NCBI GenBank assembly: GCA_033296885.1
Contig: MU864018.1
Location: forward strand, 1 to 64,000
DNA from: Triangularia verruculosa
Lineage: Eukaryota > Ascomycota > Sordariomycetes > Sordariales > Podosporaceae
DNA length: 64,000 bases
Direction: 5' to 3'
The translations under genes were made by a program, and so were the position numbers. Within the stretch, counting starts at the first letter, position 1; each line of letters opens with the position of its first letter. The notes under the pieces are model-generated. The model ran no database searches and was not told the origin of the DNA. It was given only the letters and a program-made list of their open reading frames with translations. Below, piece after piece: positions 42,116-53,662 of the stretch.

Positions 42116-42849
42116 ATGTCCCAGACACAGATTGGTCACATCATCCCCTTCTGGGCCCCCATCATGAGAGGTAAGTTCTCCTCCTCTCTTCCATCCTCAC
42201 ATTCCACTAACCACGCTCGCTCACGCCAGCCCACGGCTACCTCCCCGCCAACCCCAACACGGTCGGCTGCACCACCGCCATCGACCCCGCCGGCCACCCC
42301 TACCCCTACGTGTCAGGCCTCCACGGCACAGGTCGCATCCCCCAGCCCATCGGCTGCACCACCGCCATCGACCACGCCGGCAACCCCTATTCCTACGTCT
42401 CAGGCCTCCACGGCACCGGCCGCGTCCCCCAGCCCGCTCCCATGACCAACCCTGGCTTCCCCGCCGCCAATCTGATCAACTCGACCGGCGGCGCTGGCAT
42501 CGACCCCGGGTACAACTACTTCTTCCCGACTGAGCACGCGAACGTGATTGTGCTGAAGAGCAAGACTGCGCCGTGGAAGTTGACTCAGGGGTATGACCGG
42601 TTGGATTACTGGAGCGTGAAGATCCCGGGAAATGTGACGATGAGGGAGCTGCTTGTGGGCTTCGGGGCGGGGAAGAGGGGGGCGGTGTATGTGGTTTATC
42701 AGCAGGGGGATGGGAAGTGGGAGCATATGGAGAGTGTGGAGGGGAGGGATGAGGGGGCGATGAGGAAGAGTGTGAGGGAGATGGGGTGGTTGAAGCGGGG
42801 CAGGGATGGGAGGGTGGGGGTGAGGTATATTTGGGTTGTTAGGGGTTGA
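42116..42849 (+). CDS. Uncharacterised fungal protein with internal tandem duplication
   Basis: Two exons, 42116-42170 and 42230-42849 (59-nt intron, GTAAGT...CCAG, branch CACTAAC), 224 aa. Two 29-residue units, GCTTAIDxAGxPYxYVSGLH type, are tandemly repeated (residues 30-58 and 59-87). The C-terminal half reads PGYNYFFPTEHANVIVL...PGNVTMRELLVGFGA, then a GMGW/RYIWV end. The C-terminal pattern recalls a widespread uncharacterised ascomycete family; I know no function. No signal peptide or TM segment. Confidence 0.7.
42262..42435 (+). repeat. 87-bp in-frame tandem duplication
   Basis: Two coding copies (42262-42348 and 42349-42435) differ at a limited number of positions and keep the frame, indicating a fairly recent in-frame duplication inside the gene. 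Confidence 0.75.
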
Positions 42850-44463
42850 GGAGCAGGGAAAGGCCGATAGCTTTGCGAAGGCCGGTTGCTTTAAGGGGTT
42901 GGATTGTCACTGGTGGTGATGGTGGCATTTTTATAAAGTATGGGTTAGAGGTTATGGTTATCGGTGGGGATGGGAAAAGGGATCAAAAAAGGAGTTAAAT
43001 GCTAAAAAGGGTGGATGTGGGCTGAGCTGGCGAAGGGTCTTGGTGAGTATAACTACGAATGCAGTCTTTTTGTTGTTAGATGTCGCAGTGGGTGATGTGT
43101 GTCTTTGGTCAATGTTGTAAGGTTGAGAAAGACAAAGGCTACTTTTATACGTGGAGTTTTGTGTTTCTGTGTTGGCTCATGTCCCTACCTTAGTCCTGCC
43201 CCTTTAGCCACTGATTCAATTATGTATCGATGTTCTTTTCGACGATCCTCTTGCGCAATGGAGCTGCTTTGTTGCCCATGACGATGCCCATCACGGCTCA
43301 GCTCAGAAGTCAGCTTGATGGCCGTAACCTGAGACGCCTTTGTTCTGTTGTGCCGTCGTCTTTGCAGCATGGGTATGTAAGGCATGTAAACAGTTAACAT
43401 CAAAAGTCCCATGGCTAGGCTTGGGATGCGAGGAAGTCTATTTGAGAAGAAGTAAGCTTGGACGAGGTTAACCAGACGTTATTGAGTATTCTCTCTGTCG
43501 TCTGTCTCCCTCTTATCTCTCAAAATTATCACGGCAACAAGCCTCTTGCCTCCCTCATCATACCCAACCACCCAACCACCCAACCTCCCCTACCGAGAGA
43601 CGTTGGATTCGGTTTCAAGCCCTTGATGATCTTCCCGTCAATACCGAGCGGTTTGAAGGCGAAATAGCCCTCGCTCCACCAGCTGTGAAGCTGCCTGTTC
43701 AGACTGATCTCGTTCCATGAACTGTCACTGACCCCTGTCTTCGACGGAAAGATCTCAGAAAGCCACGCGGTTACTTGGACTCTCATCCCCGCGTGCTGCT
43801 GTTCTCACAGTCGGTGGGTGCCGGGGAATTGGACTCCGAGGCCTAAATGGCCTCGCTCGCGGCCGCTGCTGGTGGCGGTTAATATATGGCGAGCATGGGC
43901 GAAGTCACTGCAGTCTCGAGGTGGAAACGGCTGTGAAAGCTTGGGAGCTGTAAAAGAAAGAGATAGAAAATAAAGGGGAGTTTAAACAGCAGCACCAGAG
44001 TTCGTGGCATCTAATATAGAGAGATCACTAGAGAAATGTTTAAATCTAATATTTAAAAATAAAATTATTCTAGTTACCTTCATTCGATATTGACTCTAAG
44101 ATAAGTACTCAGCGCTATCTACTCTTTTCCTTAATCTAGCGCAACAGATCCATTAAATATCTAATACTGGTAATGAATCCATCACGACTGATAGCCCTCG
44201 CGGCTCATTGTGGACCAGAAATCGTCCCAGCGTAGAGATTCGATGATGTTTAACGCGTCCGTGCGGGAGAGCATGATGATGGCGCTCACGTGATTAGCGT
44301 AGAGCAGGTGCGGTGTTGCAGTGACTTGTTTCGAAGGCGGTGGAAGGTAATCGAAGGTAGGAGGAGCGAACAGGTCGAGAATGGAAGGCTGGGAAGGAGA
44401 TGCTTCGGACGGACATGGACCGTGCACGGTCCAACCCAACGAGCATGATGATGTTGCTACCCT
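42850..44463. other. Intergenic with HNH-like relic and AT-rich patch
   Basis: 1.6 kb. Apart from the relic at 43529-43786 it includes an AT-rich patch (about 43960-44175). A minus-strand open frame (44182-44439) directly follows the amidohydrolase stop and shows no domain. Confidence 0.4.
43529..43786 (-). pseudogene. Possible fungal HNH-type fragment
   Basis: A minus-strand stretch reads ISLNRQLHSWWSEGYFAFKPLGI, reminiscent of the segment around the final catalytic region of ascomycete HNH-endonuclease-like proteins (I-x-L-x-x-x-x-H-x-x-W...FALKP). No flanking exons extend it to a complete domain, so it is at best a relic. The resemblance is from memory and short. Confidence 0.3.
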
Positions 44464-45528
44464 CTATTCAGGCCGGGCCACTTCAGCTTGTCTCTGGCCG
44501 TCACGGTGCTTGTGGCGCTCTAGGAGGCTGAGGGTGTTCTGCCGCAAGACTTCGGGGCCAAGGGCTGGCCCCAGAGGGTCATCGGCTACAAAGCTATGAT
44601 ATTGCTGTACGACGGCAGCAATGGCTTCTTTGCCGGCGTAGGGGAAGTCGGTACCAAATAAGATCCGAGAGGGAGAAGTCACATCGAGAAGGCTGTGGAG
44701 TTGGGCTGCCGAAGTGCTGAGTGCCGTGTCAAAGTGAAATTTCGCGATGCTGGCTTTCACGTCTGTGAGGGAGATGTTGGTAAGATTGGCGAGGGCAGGG
44801 TTCATCATCAGACATTCGATGCGGTTGGCGAGGTAAGGGAGTGTACCGCCAGCATGAGAGAGGATGGTGTCGATGTCGGGGTAGTCACGCATGATACCGG
44901 AGAAGATCAGGTCGACTACAGCGCGGGTCGTGGCTATGGGGTAGTCGATGACTGGCTGAGGTAGTCCGCCGGCAACAAAACGGGGAGTGATGTCAAGAGT
45001 CGTCGGGTGAAGGAAAATCAGGGCACGGTAGTGATTGAGCTTGTCCCAGATGGGCTTAAACAGGGGATTCGAGAGGAGGTATGAGCCGTAGGAGGTGAAG
45101 ATGGTGACGCCTTTGGAGAGCCTCTGTTGAGAAAACAGGAAGTCGAGTTCTTCAAGGGTGCCATCCACGTCTTGCCAGTCTGGCAGCACGCCAAAGAAAG
45201 ACAAACGCGAAGAGTATATCGGAGAGGCGGCGTAATCGGCGAGCTCGGCGTTGAGAGCACGGGCGAGATCACGAGCTGTCTGGCCGATGCCAGCAATAGA
45301 GACACCCGGAGCAGACACCGAAAGAATACCAAAAGAAGCTCCGGAAAGATCGAGAGAGTGGACGGCTTCTTCTGGGGACCAATTCGGCGAGGGAAAGCCA
45401 GAGGGATCGCCGCCTGCTGCTTCGATTGCTGCCAGGTAGGCAGGCGGAAGGGCGTGAATGTGGACGTCAATGAGACCATAAGGGGCCGGAGAGGTTGTGT
45501 GGCTTTCCATTAAAAATATCTCCGACAT
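44464..45528 (-). CDS. Amidohydrolase-2 family protein (6-methylsalicylate decarboxylase-like)
   Basis: Single-exon frame, 354 aa from ATG 45528 (45510 also possible). Metal-site signatures of the ACMSD/amidohydrolase-2 branch are visible: DVHIH (H23, H25), LHP (H174), LSHAGG (H225) and FGTDFPY (D294). The order and length match fungal decarboxylases such as those acting on 6-methylsalicylic acid in polyketide clusters, which remove an aromatic or enol carboxyl group as CO2 with a divalent metal. No polyketide synthase is in the window, so the substrate is open. Cytosolic; no signal peptide. It is divergent from the alcohol oxidase 1.36 kb away and may belong to the same small cluster. Confidence 0.82.
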   Translation of the reverse strand: MSEIFLMESHTTSPAPYGLIDVHIHALPPAYLAAIEAAGGDPSGFPSPNWSPEEAVHSLDLSGASFGILSVSAPGVSIAGIGQTARDLARALNAELADYAASPIYSSRLSFFGVLPDWQDVDGTLEELDFLFSQQRLSKGVTIFTSYGSYLLSNPLFKPIWDKLNHYRALIFLHPTTLDITPRFVAGGLPQPVIDYPIATTRAVVDLIFSGIMRDYPDIDTILSHAGGTLPYLANRIECLMMNPALANLTNISLTDVKASIAKFHFDTALSTSAAQLHSLLDVTSPSRILFGTDFPYAGKEAIAAVVQQYHSFVADDPLGPALGPEVLRQNTLSLLERHKHRDGQRQAEVARPE

Positions 45529-46890
45529 TAAAACGGTGAAGTAAAACTTTGAGAACTCAACCAGAACCTACCTAGCCAACAAGGCCTTACCTAAGTAGTT
45601 ATGATGAAGACATTGTGTCATTTTGTCATGATTTGCTGCACCCACCTGACTCTTTCTCACGATTGTGATGAAACAACCAAGAGATTTTACTGGCCTTGGT
45701 TGCACTTCCCACAGTGTAAGGTATAATATCATCTACTTCAGAATCTAATGGCTGTGATATCTCACAGATCTCTTTAGTACTGTGCAGCAGGCGGCTTCAT
45801 GTGTCGCTTTAGCTGTGGTCCATCCCTGAAAAGCTCTTTTGTGGTTGATTATGTGAAGATCACTCACTGGATACAGAATAGTGGCTTTCTCTTTTTCGGC
45901 AAGCGAACGGTTTAGATGAGCCAAGACGGGAGCATTCGGCGGCATCAGAAAGCGTGTTGTAGGCTGCAATGCCCGATCACGTCTTGCTAAGAAAGGTGCT
46001 ACATGCGTATGGGTAGGGAGGTAGGTACCCAGCCCGAATGCAAATCAAGTTTCCAGAATGGTCGGAATCGGCCTACGAAGGGGATGTGCGAACGGTGCAG
46101 GATGACAGATGTGACGATGGGAACTGAAGGAGATGCCAACTGCGGATAGTCAGCACATCAGCAACCAGAGCAGCATGGTGAGATGAGTTAAATACAGCTG
46201 ACCTTTGTGAGGCTCTTGTTTGCCGATTTCCACACCCAATTCCTCTTTAAGTCATAGCCTTTCTCCTGTCCAGGTGATAACAACCATCATCATTGGCATC
46301 ACAACAACACAAGGCTTGCCGCAGACACCAGAGCAACGAACCTTGTTAGATGCCACCCAATGTTAACATTCGGCAAATCAACACAGCTTTTACAAGCTAC
46401 CCTCTCTCCTACGCATCGCCCACATGACGTTAGCTTCCCATTAACCACATGCTTCACGATCATCTCCCTCGGAATCATCCCGACCTGCAAACAAAGACAG
46501 GTATCTTGGCACCCTCCAACGCTAGCCCAATCACCGGCATTCTCAGTGGAGTTCAAGCCAACCCAATGCAACGTTTCCCCACCCCAGAAACACCCCCGCA
46601 CCAGATGATTGATCGCCGCTCCCGTGTTCCAACCCCAACTTTTTCTCAGTTGGTGGTTCAGGGGAAGGAACAAAGACAGCACCACCTCTTAAAACTTGGG
46701 GTCATGCGGGGAAAGTTATAGCGACCACCAGCCCCTGGAATCGAGTCTTTTGTATTTTCGTGTCTGTGCCACCACCGCGATCTCTTCGCACCTGCAGCCA
46801 GACTGAGACAACACACATCTCACATCTCAAAAGTCCCCCGCCAATTAATTTACACTGGGTTGTCTGTCATACACCCCCCTAACCGCAACA
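45529..46890. promoter_or_regulatory. Divergent promoter region, amidohydrolase / alcohol oxidase
   Basis: 1.36 kb between two outward-facing genes. CCTACCTAGCC and CCTTACCTAAG occur at about 45568-45596 and GTAGGTACCC at about 46021-46030. Open frames inside show no domain. Confidence 0.35.
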
Positions 46891-49219
46891 ATGACATCCC
46901 CAAAAGAAATCCCCCTCCCTGAACCCGACGACTTCCTAAGCGAATCACAATGGGCCGTGTTTATGGCCTTGATGGACACCGTCGCGCCCGCGATCCTGCC
47001 GCCAAAGTCCATCTCGTCTTCTGCCACGGCTGGAAACGAAAATGACATGTCAGTGTTGAGGCTGTCGGAGAAAGAGTACAGTGAAGCAGCGGGCAAGATC
47101 AGGGCTGCGGTGGCGCCTCATGAGGTGACTGCGGAGATGATTGAGGAGTATCTGAAAGAGAGGCCAAGCGAGAACCCGGTGTTTGAGAAGGTGATGAAAG
47201 TTGTGCTTTCGGGATTGCCGCCGGCAAAGAAGAGGGATTTGAAGATTTTGTTGAGTGTTTTGAGGTATGTGTTTTTGCACGTACCGTTGGGAGAAAGATG
47301 GAATGGCTGACAGGAGAATAGTACGAGGCCAGGGTCGTTGATTCTGACATCTTACGGCACGCCATTGCCACAATTGGCGTTGGAGGATAGGACAAAGGTT
47401 TTGGAAGGGTGGAGAGAGAGTAGGTTATGGGCTATTAGGGGGCTGTTCAAGTCCATGACTGCGCTTGGCAAGCTTGGGTTCTTGAGGAGCAGCAACTCTT
47501 TTGCGCCGTTGACGGGATTCCCGTCTGTGCCGAAGGAGTGGGTTGCTACCTCGTCGCATCCGTTTGAGTTTATCAAGCCGGCAACAGAGATCGAGACGGA
47601 TGTGGTCATCATTGGGTCAGGCTGCGGGTCGGGAGTGGTGACGAATCGGCTGGCGAATACCTTTGGGAAGGGAGTCAAGGTGTTGGTTTTAGAGAAAGGG
47701 AGGCATTTCGACGCGTCTTATTTCCCCATGTCACAGACAGTGGGCCTTTCGGCCATGTTTGAGGCTGGAGGTGTGGTTGAGTCAGATGATGGATCGGTAA
47801 CGGTGACTGCTGGCAGTTGCTTTGGAGGAGGCGGTACAGTCAACTGGAGCGCGTCGTTGCAACCTCAAGACTTTGTCAGGAAGGACTGGGTAGAAACGTA
47901 CAAGATGCCGTTCTTTGAAGGAAAAGAATTCCAGGAGTGCTTGGACCACGTCTGGGAGAAGATGGGCGTTACCGACAAGATTACGCCAAACCATGGAAAT
48001 CAGGTGCTGTTGAATGGTGGCAGGCAGAATGGGTGCAAAATGTGCAAGATTGTGCCGCAGAACACGCGTGGCCAGCCTCATAACTGCGGGTACTGCAGCC
48101 TGGGATGCGCTAATGGTGAGAAGATGGGTCCTGTCAACGGCTGGTTTCCCGAGGCCGCCGAGAAGGGCGCGGTGGAGTTTGTGGAGGGCTTCCAGGCCGA
48201 GAAGGTGCTGTTTGATGAAAAGAAGAAGGGCAAGAAGGTCGCCTGTGGTGTTGCGGGTGTCTGGACTTCCAGAAAGGGAGGAGAGACTGTCAAGGTCGTC
48301 ATCAAGGCGAAGAAGGTGGTTGTCAGCGCTGGCACACTGTGGAGTCCAGTTGTTCTGATGAACAGTGGGTTGAAGAACCCGCAAATCGGCAAGAACCTGT
48401 ACTTGCACCCTGTCAACTTTGTTGCTGGTGCTTTTGATGAGGACGTTCGTCCTTGGGAGGGCAAGTTAATCCCACTCGCAATGTTCTTGAATGGAAAGCT
48501 AACAGCAAGCAGGCGGCAGTCTCACCACCGTTGTCGGCGACTTCGAGGACCTTGACGGCAAGGGCCATGGTGCCAAGCTCGAGGCCATGTCCATGATGCC
48601 CAGCTTCGCCCTTCCCTTCCTCACCTGGCGCTCAGGCAGCGACTACAAGCTCATGGCCGCCAAGTACCGCCACATCAACCAGTTTATCTCCATCGTCCGC
48701 GACAGGGACACCGGATACATCTACCGGGACCCTCACACCGGCCATCCACGGGTATCCTACACCCCCTCCGACTTCGACCGCGCTCACAACTTTGTCGGAG
48801 TCCTTGAGCTCTGCAAGATTCTGTATGCCACTGGCGCGAGAGAAATTCACCCTTGTCTTCCTGGCTTCCAGCCATTTGTTCGCTCTAATGCGGACTCTAA
48901 GAAGACAGACAAGGCATTCAAAAAGTGGCTCCGGAAGCTGAAGAAGCACGACAACAAGCCCCCAGTGGCGCCCTTTTCTTCGGCGCATCAGATGGGTACC
49001 TGCCGCATGAGTGCCAAGGCCAAGGACGGTGTGGTCGATCCCAGGGGCAGGGTCTGGGATACTGAAGGGCTGTACGTGGCTGACGCCAGTGTCTTCCCTA
49101 CTGCCAGCGGTGTCAACCCAATGGTGACGACCATGGCTCTTGCTGATTGGATTGCGAGAGGCATATGTGAGGATATTAAGGGCGAGCTGGTCGATGGGAA
49201 GATTCCAGCGAGGCTGTAA
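46891..49219 (+). CDS. Long-chain fatty alcohol oxidase (GMC flavoprotein)
   Basis: Three exons: 46891-47264, 47322-48460, 48513-49219; 739 aa, normal for the family. Intron 1 is GT-AG. Intron 2 (48461-48512) begins GCAAGT and ends GCAG, a GC-AG intron, needed to keep the frame at E-G-G-S-L-T-T-V. FAD-binding GSGCGSG lies at about 223-229; the family's Cys-rich stretch CKMCKIVPQN...CGYCSLGC and the C-terminal HQMGTCRMS, GLYVADASVFPTASGVNPM are present. FAOs oxidise long-chain primary alcohols (and some omega-hydroxy acids) to aldehydes with O2, forming H2O2, in peroxisomes or ER membranes. Convergent with the flavin monooxygenase 143 bp away. Confidence 0.92.
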
Positions 49220-49362
49220 GATATGTACCAGTGTAATATGACTGATGTACAGGCGATGGATGATGGATGATGGGTAATATGTAATATTGTATTTACAACC
49301 ATTCAAGTATATAATGTATGGTGGATGATGTTTCAGTCTAAACTACCTATCTAGAGGTATGT

Positions 49363-51182
49363 TCACCTCCAGTTCAAGCCTTTCCTCCCCAACAAACCAA
49401 GCCCGCAAGTCCTCAACACAGGAAGAACCACACCAAACCTCGACCCAGCCAACGCCAACGCCAGACGTGAATCTGGGTTCCTGTCAACCCAAGCAAGCAG
49501 CCCGCCCAGCGCCATCACCGCAAATGCAGCAAACCACAACCCAGATCTCCTCTTCTTGACAATAACCGACCTCCCAGTCGCCGGTCCCTATCAAAACGTT
49601 AGCAGTCACAACCAACCAACAAGATGATCAAAATTCCACTTACACTATACACAAAATCCCGCCTCCTCACCCACAGACAATCCCACCAATACCTCGCCTG
49701 ACTCCACGGGTACGTCATCCCATTCCACACCATCCTCCCCGTCTTTTTGTCGCGCGCCGTATACCAGCTATCACACGTCTCGCTGGTAAAAACCGTCTTC
49801 TGCAGCGCCTCCTGCATCCGCTCAACATATTCCTTTTCTGCCTGCTCCGTCACATCAACAACGCTGCACTTGCCCTCCAGACAGGGTTTGATCACCCTCA
49901 GCGCAAAGTTAACCGCATTCTCAATCGCCATCACAGCAGACGTGTGGCCCGTAGCTGTGTTTGGGCCCCACAACAAGAAGAAATTGGGAAAGTTGTGCAG
50001 GGAGGTGCAGTTGTATGCTTCGGGACCGGGGTAGTCGGATGACCAGTGGGACTGCAGGGTAGAAGGGGCGATGCCGTGGACGGGGAGGAGGGTGGTGGGG
50101 GTGTTGGTTTCGAAACCATTTGCTAGGACGAGGACGTCGGCTTCGATGGTGCTGCCGCCTGCCATTTCGACACCGTTGGGGAGGATAGCAGTGGGAGTCT
50201 GGTTGGTGAGGGTTATTTTGTCAGAGTGAAGACACTCGAGATATCCAGAGTCGAAAACCCGGCGCTTGCACCCAATCTCAAACTCCGGGACGAGGAGGGC
50301 GTGGTATTTCTCCGGCGCGGTGGTTTTCATGTACCTTTCGGCCATTTCTTTGCGTTTCTGACGGAATTTAGCGCCTGAGGGGGTGAGAAGAAAGCCAACC
50401 CAGTCTTTGTCGGCGAGGTAGTAGACTATGAACCGCTGCAGCCATGTCGCGCCGGGCGTGCTTGCCAAAAGCTTCTTGGTGAGCGGGGAGACTTTGGCGT
50501 CGACGGGGGGGTAGATCCAGTGTTTGGATCGGACGATTTGAGTCAAATGGGCGGTTTCGGGGAGGATGGACGGCACGATTTGGGCCGCTGTGCAGCCGTT
50601 GCCGAAGATGACTACTTTTTTGTCTTTGAGGGGGATGGAGTGATCCCAGCGGGCGGAGTGGATTACTGGGCCTTGGAAGGACTCGATTCCGGGGACATCT
50701 AGAGGGCGCGGGGAGTTGAATTGGCCAGAGCCGGAGAAGAGGAATTGGCAGTCATGGTGGCTGGTGGTGTTGGTGGGGAGGTCGAGGGTGGTCAGGCGCC
50801 ATCGTGGGTTGGTTCGGTCGGGAATCCATTCGGCTTTGGTGACTTTGGCGTTGAATTTCATGCGGGGGATGAGGTTGTATTTCTCGGCGACTCTGGTGAG
50901 GTAGGCGCGGAGTTCATCGTGAGGGGGGAGGAATCTGGTCCAGTTTGGGTTGCGCTCGAAACTGAAGGAGTAGAGAGCGGAGGGGACATCACAGGCAGCG
51001 CCTGGATACTGGTTGATAGTCCATGTGCCGCCAACACAGGGCTGGGAGTCAAAGAACTGGATAGATGATGTTGGGATGTTGTACCATCGTTGGATGGTGG
51101 CTCCTAGAGCTATCCCCGAGAAGCCCGTGCCAATACAGGCGAATTGGGTGAAGGGGACTTCCAAGTCTTTGGGTAAGGCCAT
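49363..51182 (-). CDS. Flavin-dependent monooxygenase, Baeyer-Villiger type
   Basis: Two exons: 51182-49644 and 49587-49363 (56-nt intron, GTAAGT...ATAG, branch GCTAAC), 587 aa. FAD Rossmann motif GTGFSG (18-23), the Baeyer-Villiger fingerprint FQGPVIHSARWD (F-x-G-x-x-x-H-x-x-x-W-D), second nucleotide motif FGNGCTAA, and LANGFE are visible. The short second exon adds a basic stretch and one hydrophobic segment (WFAAFAVMALGGLLAWV), suggesting membrane anchoring. Such enzymes insert oxygen next to a ketone carbonyl using NADPH and O2, giving esters or lactones. Substrate unknown; the neighbours suggest a long-chain ketone. Confidence 0.88.
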
Positions 51183-51668
51183 CGTGAGACGGGAGGGTGG
51201 TGGGAAGCTGCGCCGACTAGAAGTTCATACGGAGTGGGTTGTCATTATCGATAGTGGAAGGCAATCTTTAATGTCAGCTAGTATTTACGGGCTCCAGATA
51301 TCTGACGATAGCTAGGTAGCCATTATCCATGTCACACAAACGGCAGGTGCTTTGAATGGGAGCGACGTAAAGAGCTAGCGGATCCATTCCGATGCCTCGG
51401 TTCCCCAACAACAAGACGCTAAGAGAGGCATCATAGCTCGCTAAGCATGCCGATCTGGGGTTCAGACAAGGGTAGGATGCCACACTGGTCCCCGAAATCC
51501 CCGAAGGTGGCACGCGAGATGGAGCTTCAACTACAACTTCTGGTGATGATGGGCATTGTACGTGGCATTCGTATTCAATTTCTAAATAGTAGATACAGTC
51601 AGGTTCTATCATCACACTTCATAAGATGCATTTTGTTTTCTTTTTTTCCTTGTCTTTGATCACATCAC
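51183..51668. other. Intergenic between monooxygenase promoter and SDR 3' end
   Basis: 486 bp containing the monooxygenase upstream region (minus strand) and the SDR 3' flank. GCTAGGTAGCC at about 51312-51322. Nothing else recognised. Confidence 0.35.
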
Positions 51669-51890
51669 TCAGCCTGATCTTTCAGTTCTCGAAGACCTTT
51701 CCGCTCGTCTCTCAGCTCTCTCAGATCTGTCACCTCTCCCTGGCCGTTCAGACCTTTCAGACCTCTCGCTTCTCTCAGCCCTTTCAGCTCTTTCAGCCCT
51801 TTCGGGCCTCTCAGGTCTTTCCGACTTCTCAGGTCTCTCGGTGGCCTCGGGTCTCTCAGACTTCTCGGGCGCCTCGGCTGCCTCAGATCG
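51669..51890 (-). repeat. Low-complexity ER/SER/PER coding repeat
   Basis: Three-residue periodicity (S-E-R, P-E-R, A-E-R) encoded by variants of a 9-bp unit, seen on the plus strand as tcagacctttc/ctcagctctttc-like runs. The opposite strand is open too but only as a shadow. Confidence 0.7.
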
Positions 51891-53147
51891 ATCGGCCTTG
51901 TCAACTACCTCCGCCTTCGGAGGCTTGACGGCCTTCAAGCCGCCGCTCTCGTCGATGACTTGTCTTCCCTGGAAACCCACTGCAAGGTCGACTGTCCCGT
52001 TTCGGATGACATATCTGAAGAGCCATTCTGGAAGCGCCCTCTGTATTGGTGTCAGCTGTTGTCATCTAGGTATCATGCGCACAGAGTTAAAACTTACCAA
52101 ACAAGTGACATATCTCATGATTCCTGGCAGATACACGACGGCGCCGTACCCGCTCTCAATTTGCTTGACAATCGCCTCGGCTACCGTCTCGACGTGAAGC
52201 AGTGGCGTTCCAAATTGCGACTGACGGGGCACAGTGCCGACTAGCAGCGGGGTACGAACGAAATTGGGAATAATGTTGGTCAACCTGACCTTGTCCGCCT
52301 TGTGTCTATGCTTCAGTTCCAGCGCCAAGCCTTCGTGCAACGCTTGAATACCAGCCTTGGTGGCGGCGTAATCGACGATACCCGGCGGGGGAACAACGGC
52401 ACTCATGGAGCAGATCGAAACAATGTGTCCATGGTTCGTCTTCGCCATGTGCGGGACGAACTCCTTGATGAGCAAGAATGGCGCTTGAAGGTTGGTCTTG
52501 ATGGTGACCTCGACGTCGGAATAGGATCCCTCCAAGACACTGAAGCCACGGGAGAGACCGGCGTTGTTGATCAAGACTGTTGGGTAGCCGACCTTCTTCT
52601 TGATACGCTTGGAGACGGAGCGCACGAGCTCCGGTTTGCTGAGGTCAGCCTGGAAGTAAAAGACCCTGGAGGCATCAGCAGCGGATGGCTCCCACGACAT
52701 GGGCGCAAAGTCAACAATGACAATCTTGACACCCTTGTGTCTGGCCAAGAACAGCTTGGCAGTATGCTCCCCGATGCCACTGCTACCACCGGTGATCAGG
52801 ACAATCTCCTTGTCGAGGGTTTTCCACTCCCCCGGCTTGTTGCGCGTCCAGTTGTTGGCGGTCCATTTCGTGAGAAGTTCGTTGGCAGAGTAGGCGGCGC
52901 CAATGAGACCAAGAGTCAGAGCGGTACGTGCGATCTTGGGAAGGTTGATATCGCGGGGGCTCAGCTTGATGCCGAGGCGGTTGGCGTGCGTGAAGAGGGT
53001 GGTCAGGTACTTGACGGACGAATCGAGGGTGAGGAAGTGGGCAGCGCCGGCAATAGGAAGGGCGAGATACTCGTTCAGGGCAGTGTATCGAACGACTCGG
53101 GCGAGGTTGTCGAGGTGAAAGCCCCTGTTCTCTCTACTGGTAGCCAT
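51669..53147 (-). CDS. Short-chain dehydrogenase/reductase with Arg/Glu-rich C-terminal tail
   Basis: Two exons: 53147-52098 and 52040-51669 (57-nt intron), 473 aa. The N terminus has hydrophobic segments, as in lipid-droplet or ER retinol/17-beta-HSD-like SDRs. Cofactor motif TGGSSGIG (119-126), NNAG (194-197), Ser in ICSMSA and YAATK (Y260, K264) form the catalytic set. After the normal SDR end the second exon encodes about 72 residues of almost only Glu, Arg, Ser, Pro and Ala in ERxER-type triplets, far longer than typical. Likely role is NAD(P)-dependent alcohol/ketone interconversion at a membrane. Divergent from the alpha/beta hydrolase. Confidence 0.9.
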
Positions 53148-53662
53148 ATTTATCCAAAACTAACAAAAGATGCTGGCAGAATTCTTGAGCTATCCAAAAG
53201 TGATGTTTAGGAGAAGAAAAAGGTGAGCGTCTGAGGTGCCCGGCGTGTAACAGTCACACTCCACACCGCTACTGCCAGTCATCAGCTGCTGTGCTTGACA
53301 ACCCCTCCGATCTCCCTCATGTGCCCCTCATCCCATCAACCCCTCCACGGCAAGGAACACCCCTGGTCGTTTCTCCAACTGCCAGCGAACAGGCTCCCCA
53401 CAGTCTTGGCGGTACCCAAACCCCGCAAAGTGCAAAGTGGGCCGAGGAAACACCCCTGTTGGGACGCTGAGACAAAGCACATGAAAGATACCAAGACGCA
53501 CCAGAGTCCAGATGGGGAATGGAGAATGCAGCGAACAGTTGATGCGAAAATACTGACGAGAGGCCGCCAGAAGCCGATTTTGCATTCTATTCTCGTCTTA
53601 AAACCATCTTGGTTGTATTTGTCTGACTTCTTGTGATTATTTGGGAGAAACAAACTTTGACA
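53148..53662. promoter_or_regulatory. Divergent promoter, SDR / alpha-beta hydrolase
   Basis: 515 bp between outward-facing starts, consistent with co-regulation. No binding site is singled out; CGG half-sites expected for Zn2Cys6 regulators would need systematic search. Confidence 0.4.

Noticed and set aside
44182..44439. C-terminal exon of the amidohydrolase
   Set aside because: The amidohydrolase already has full family length and its stop lies before this frame; no splice site joins them convincingly.
51626..51928. Plus-strand Phe/Ser/Gln-rich open frame
   Set aside because: It is the antisense shadow of the SDR Arg/Glu-rich tail.
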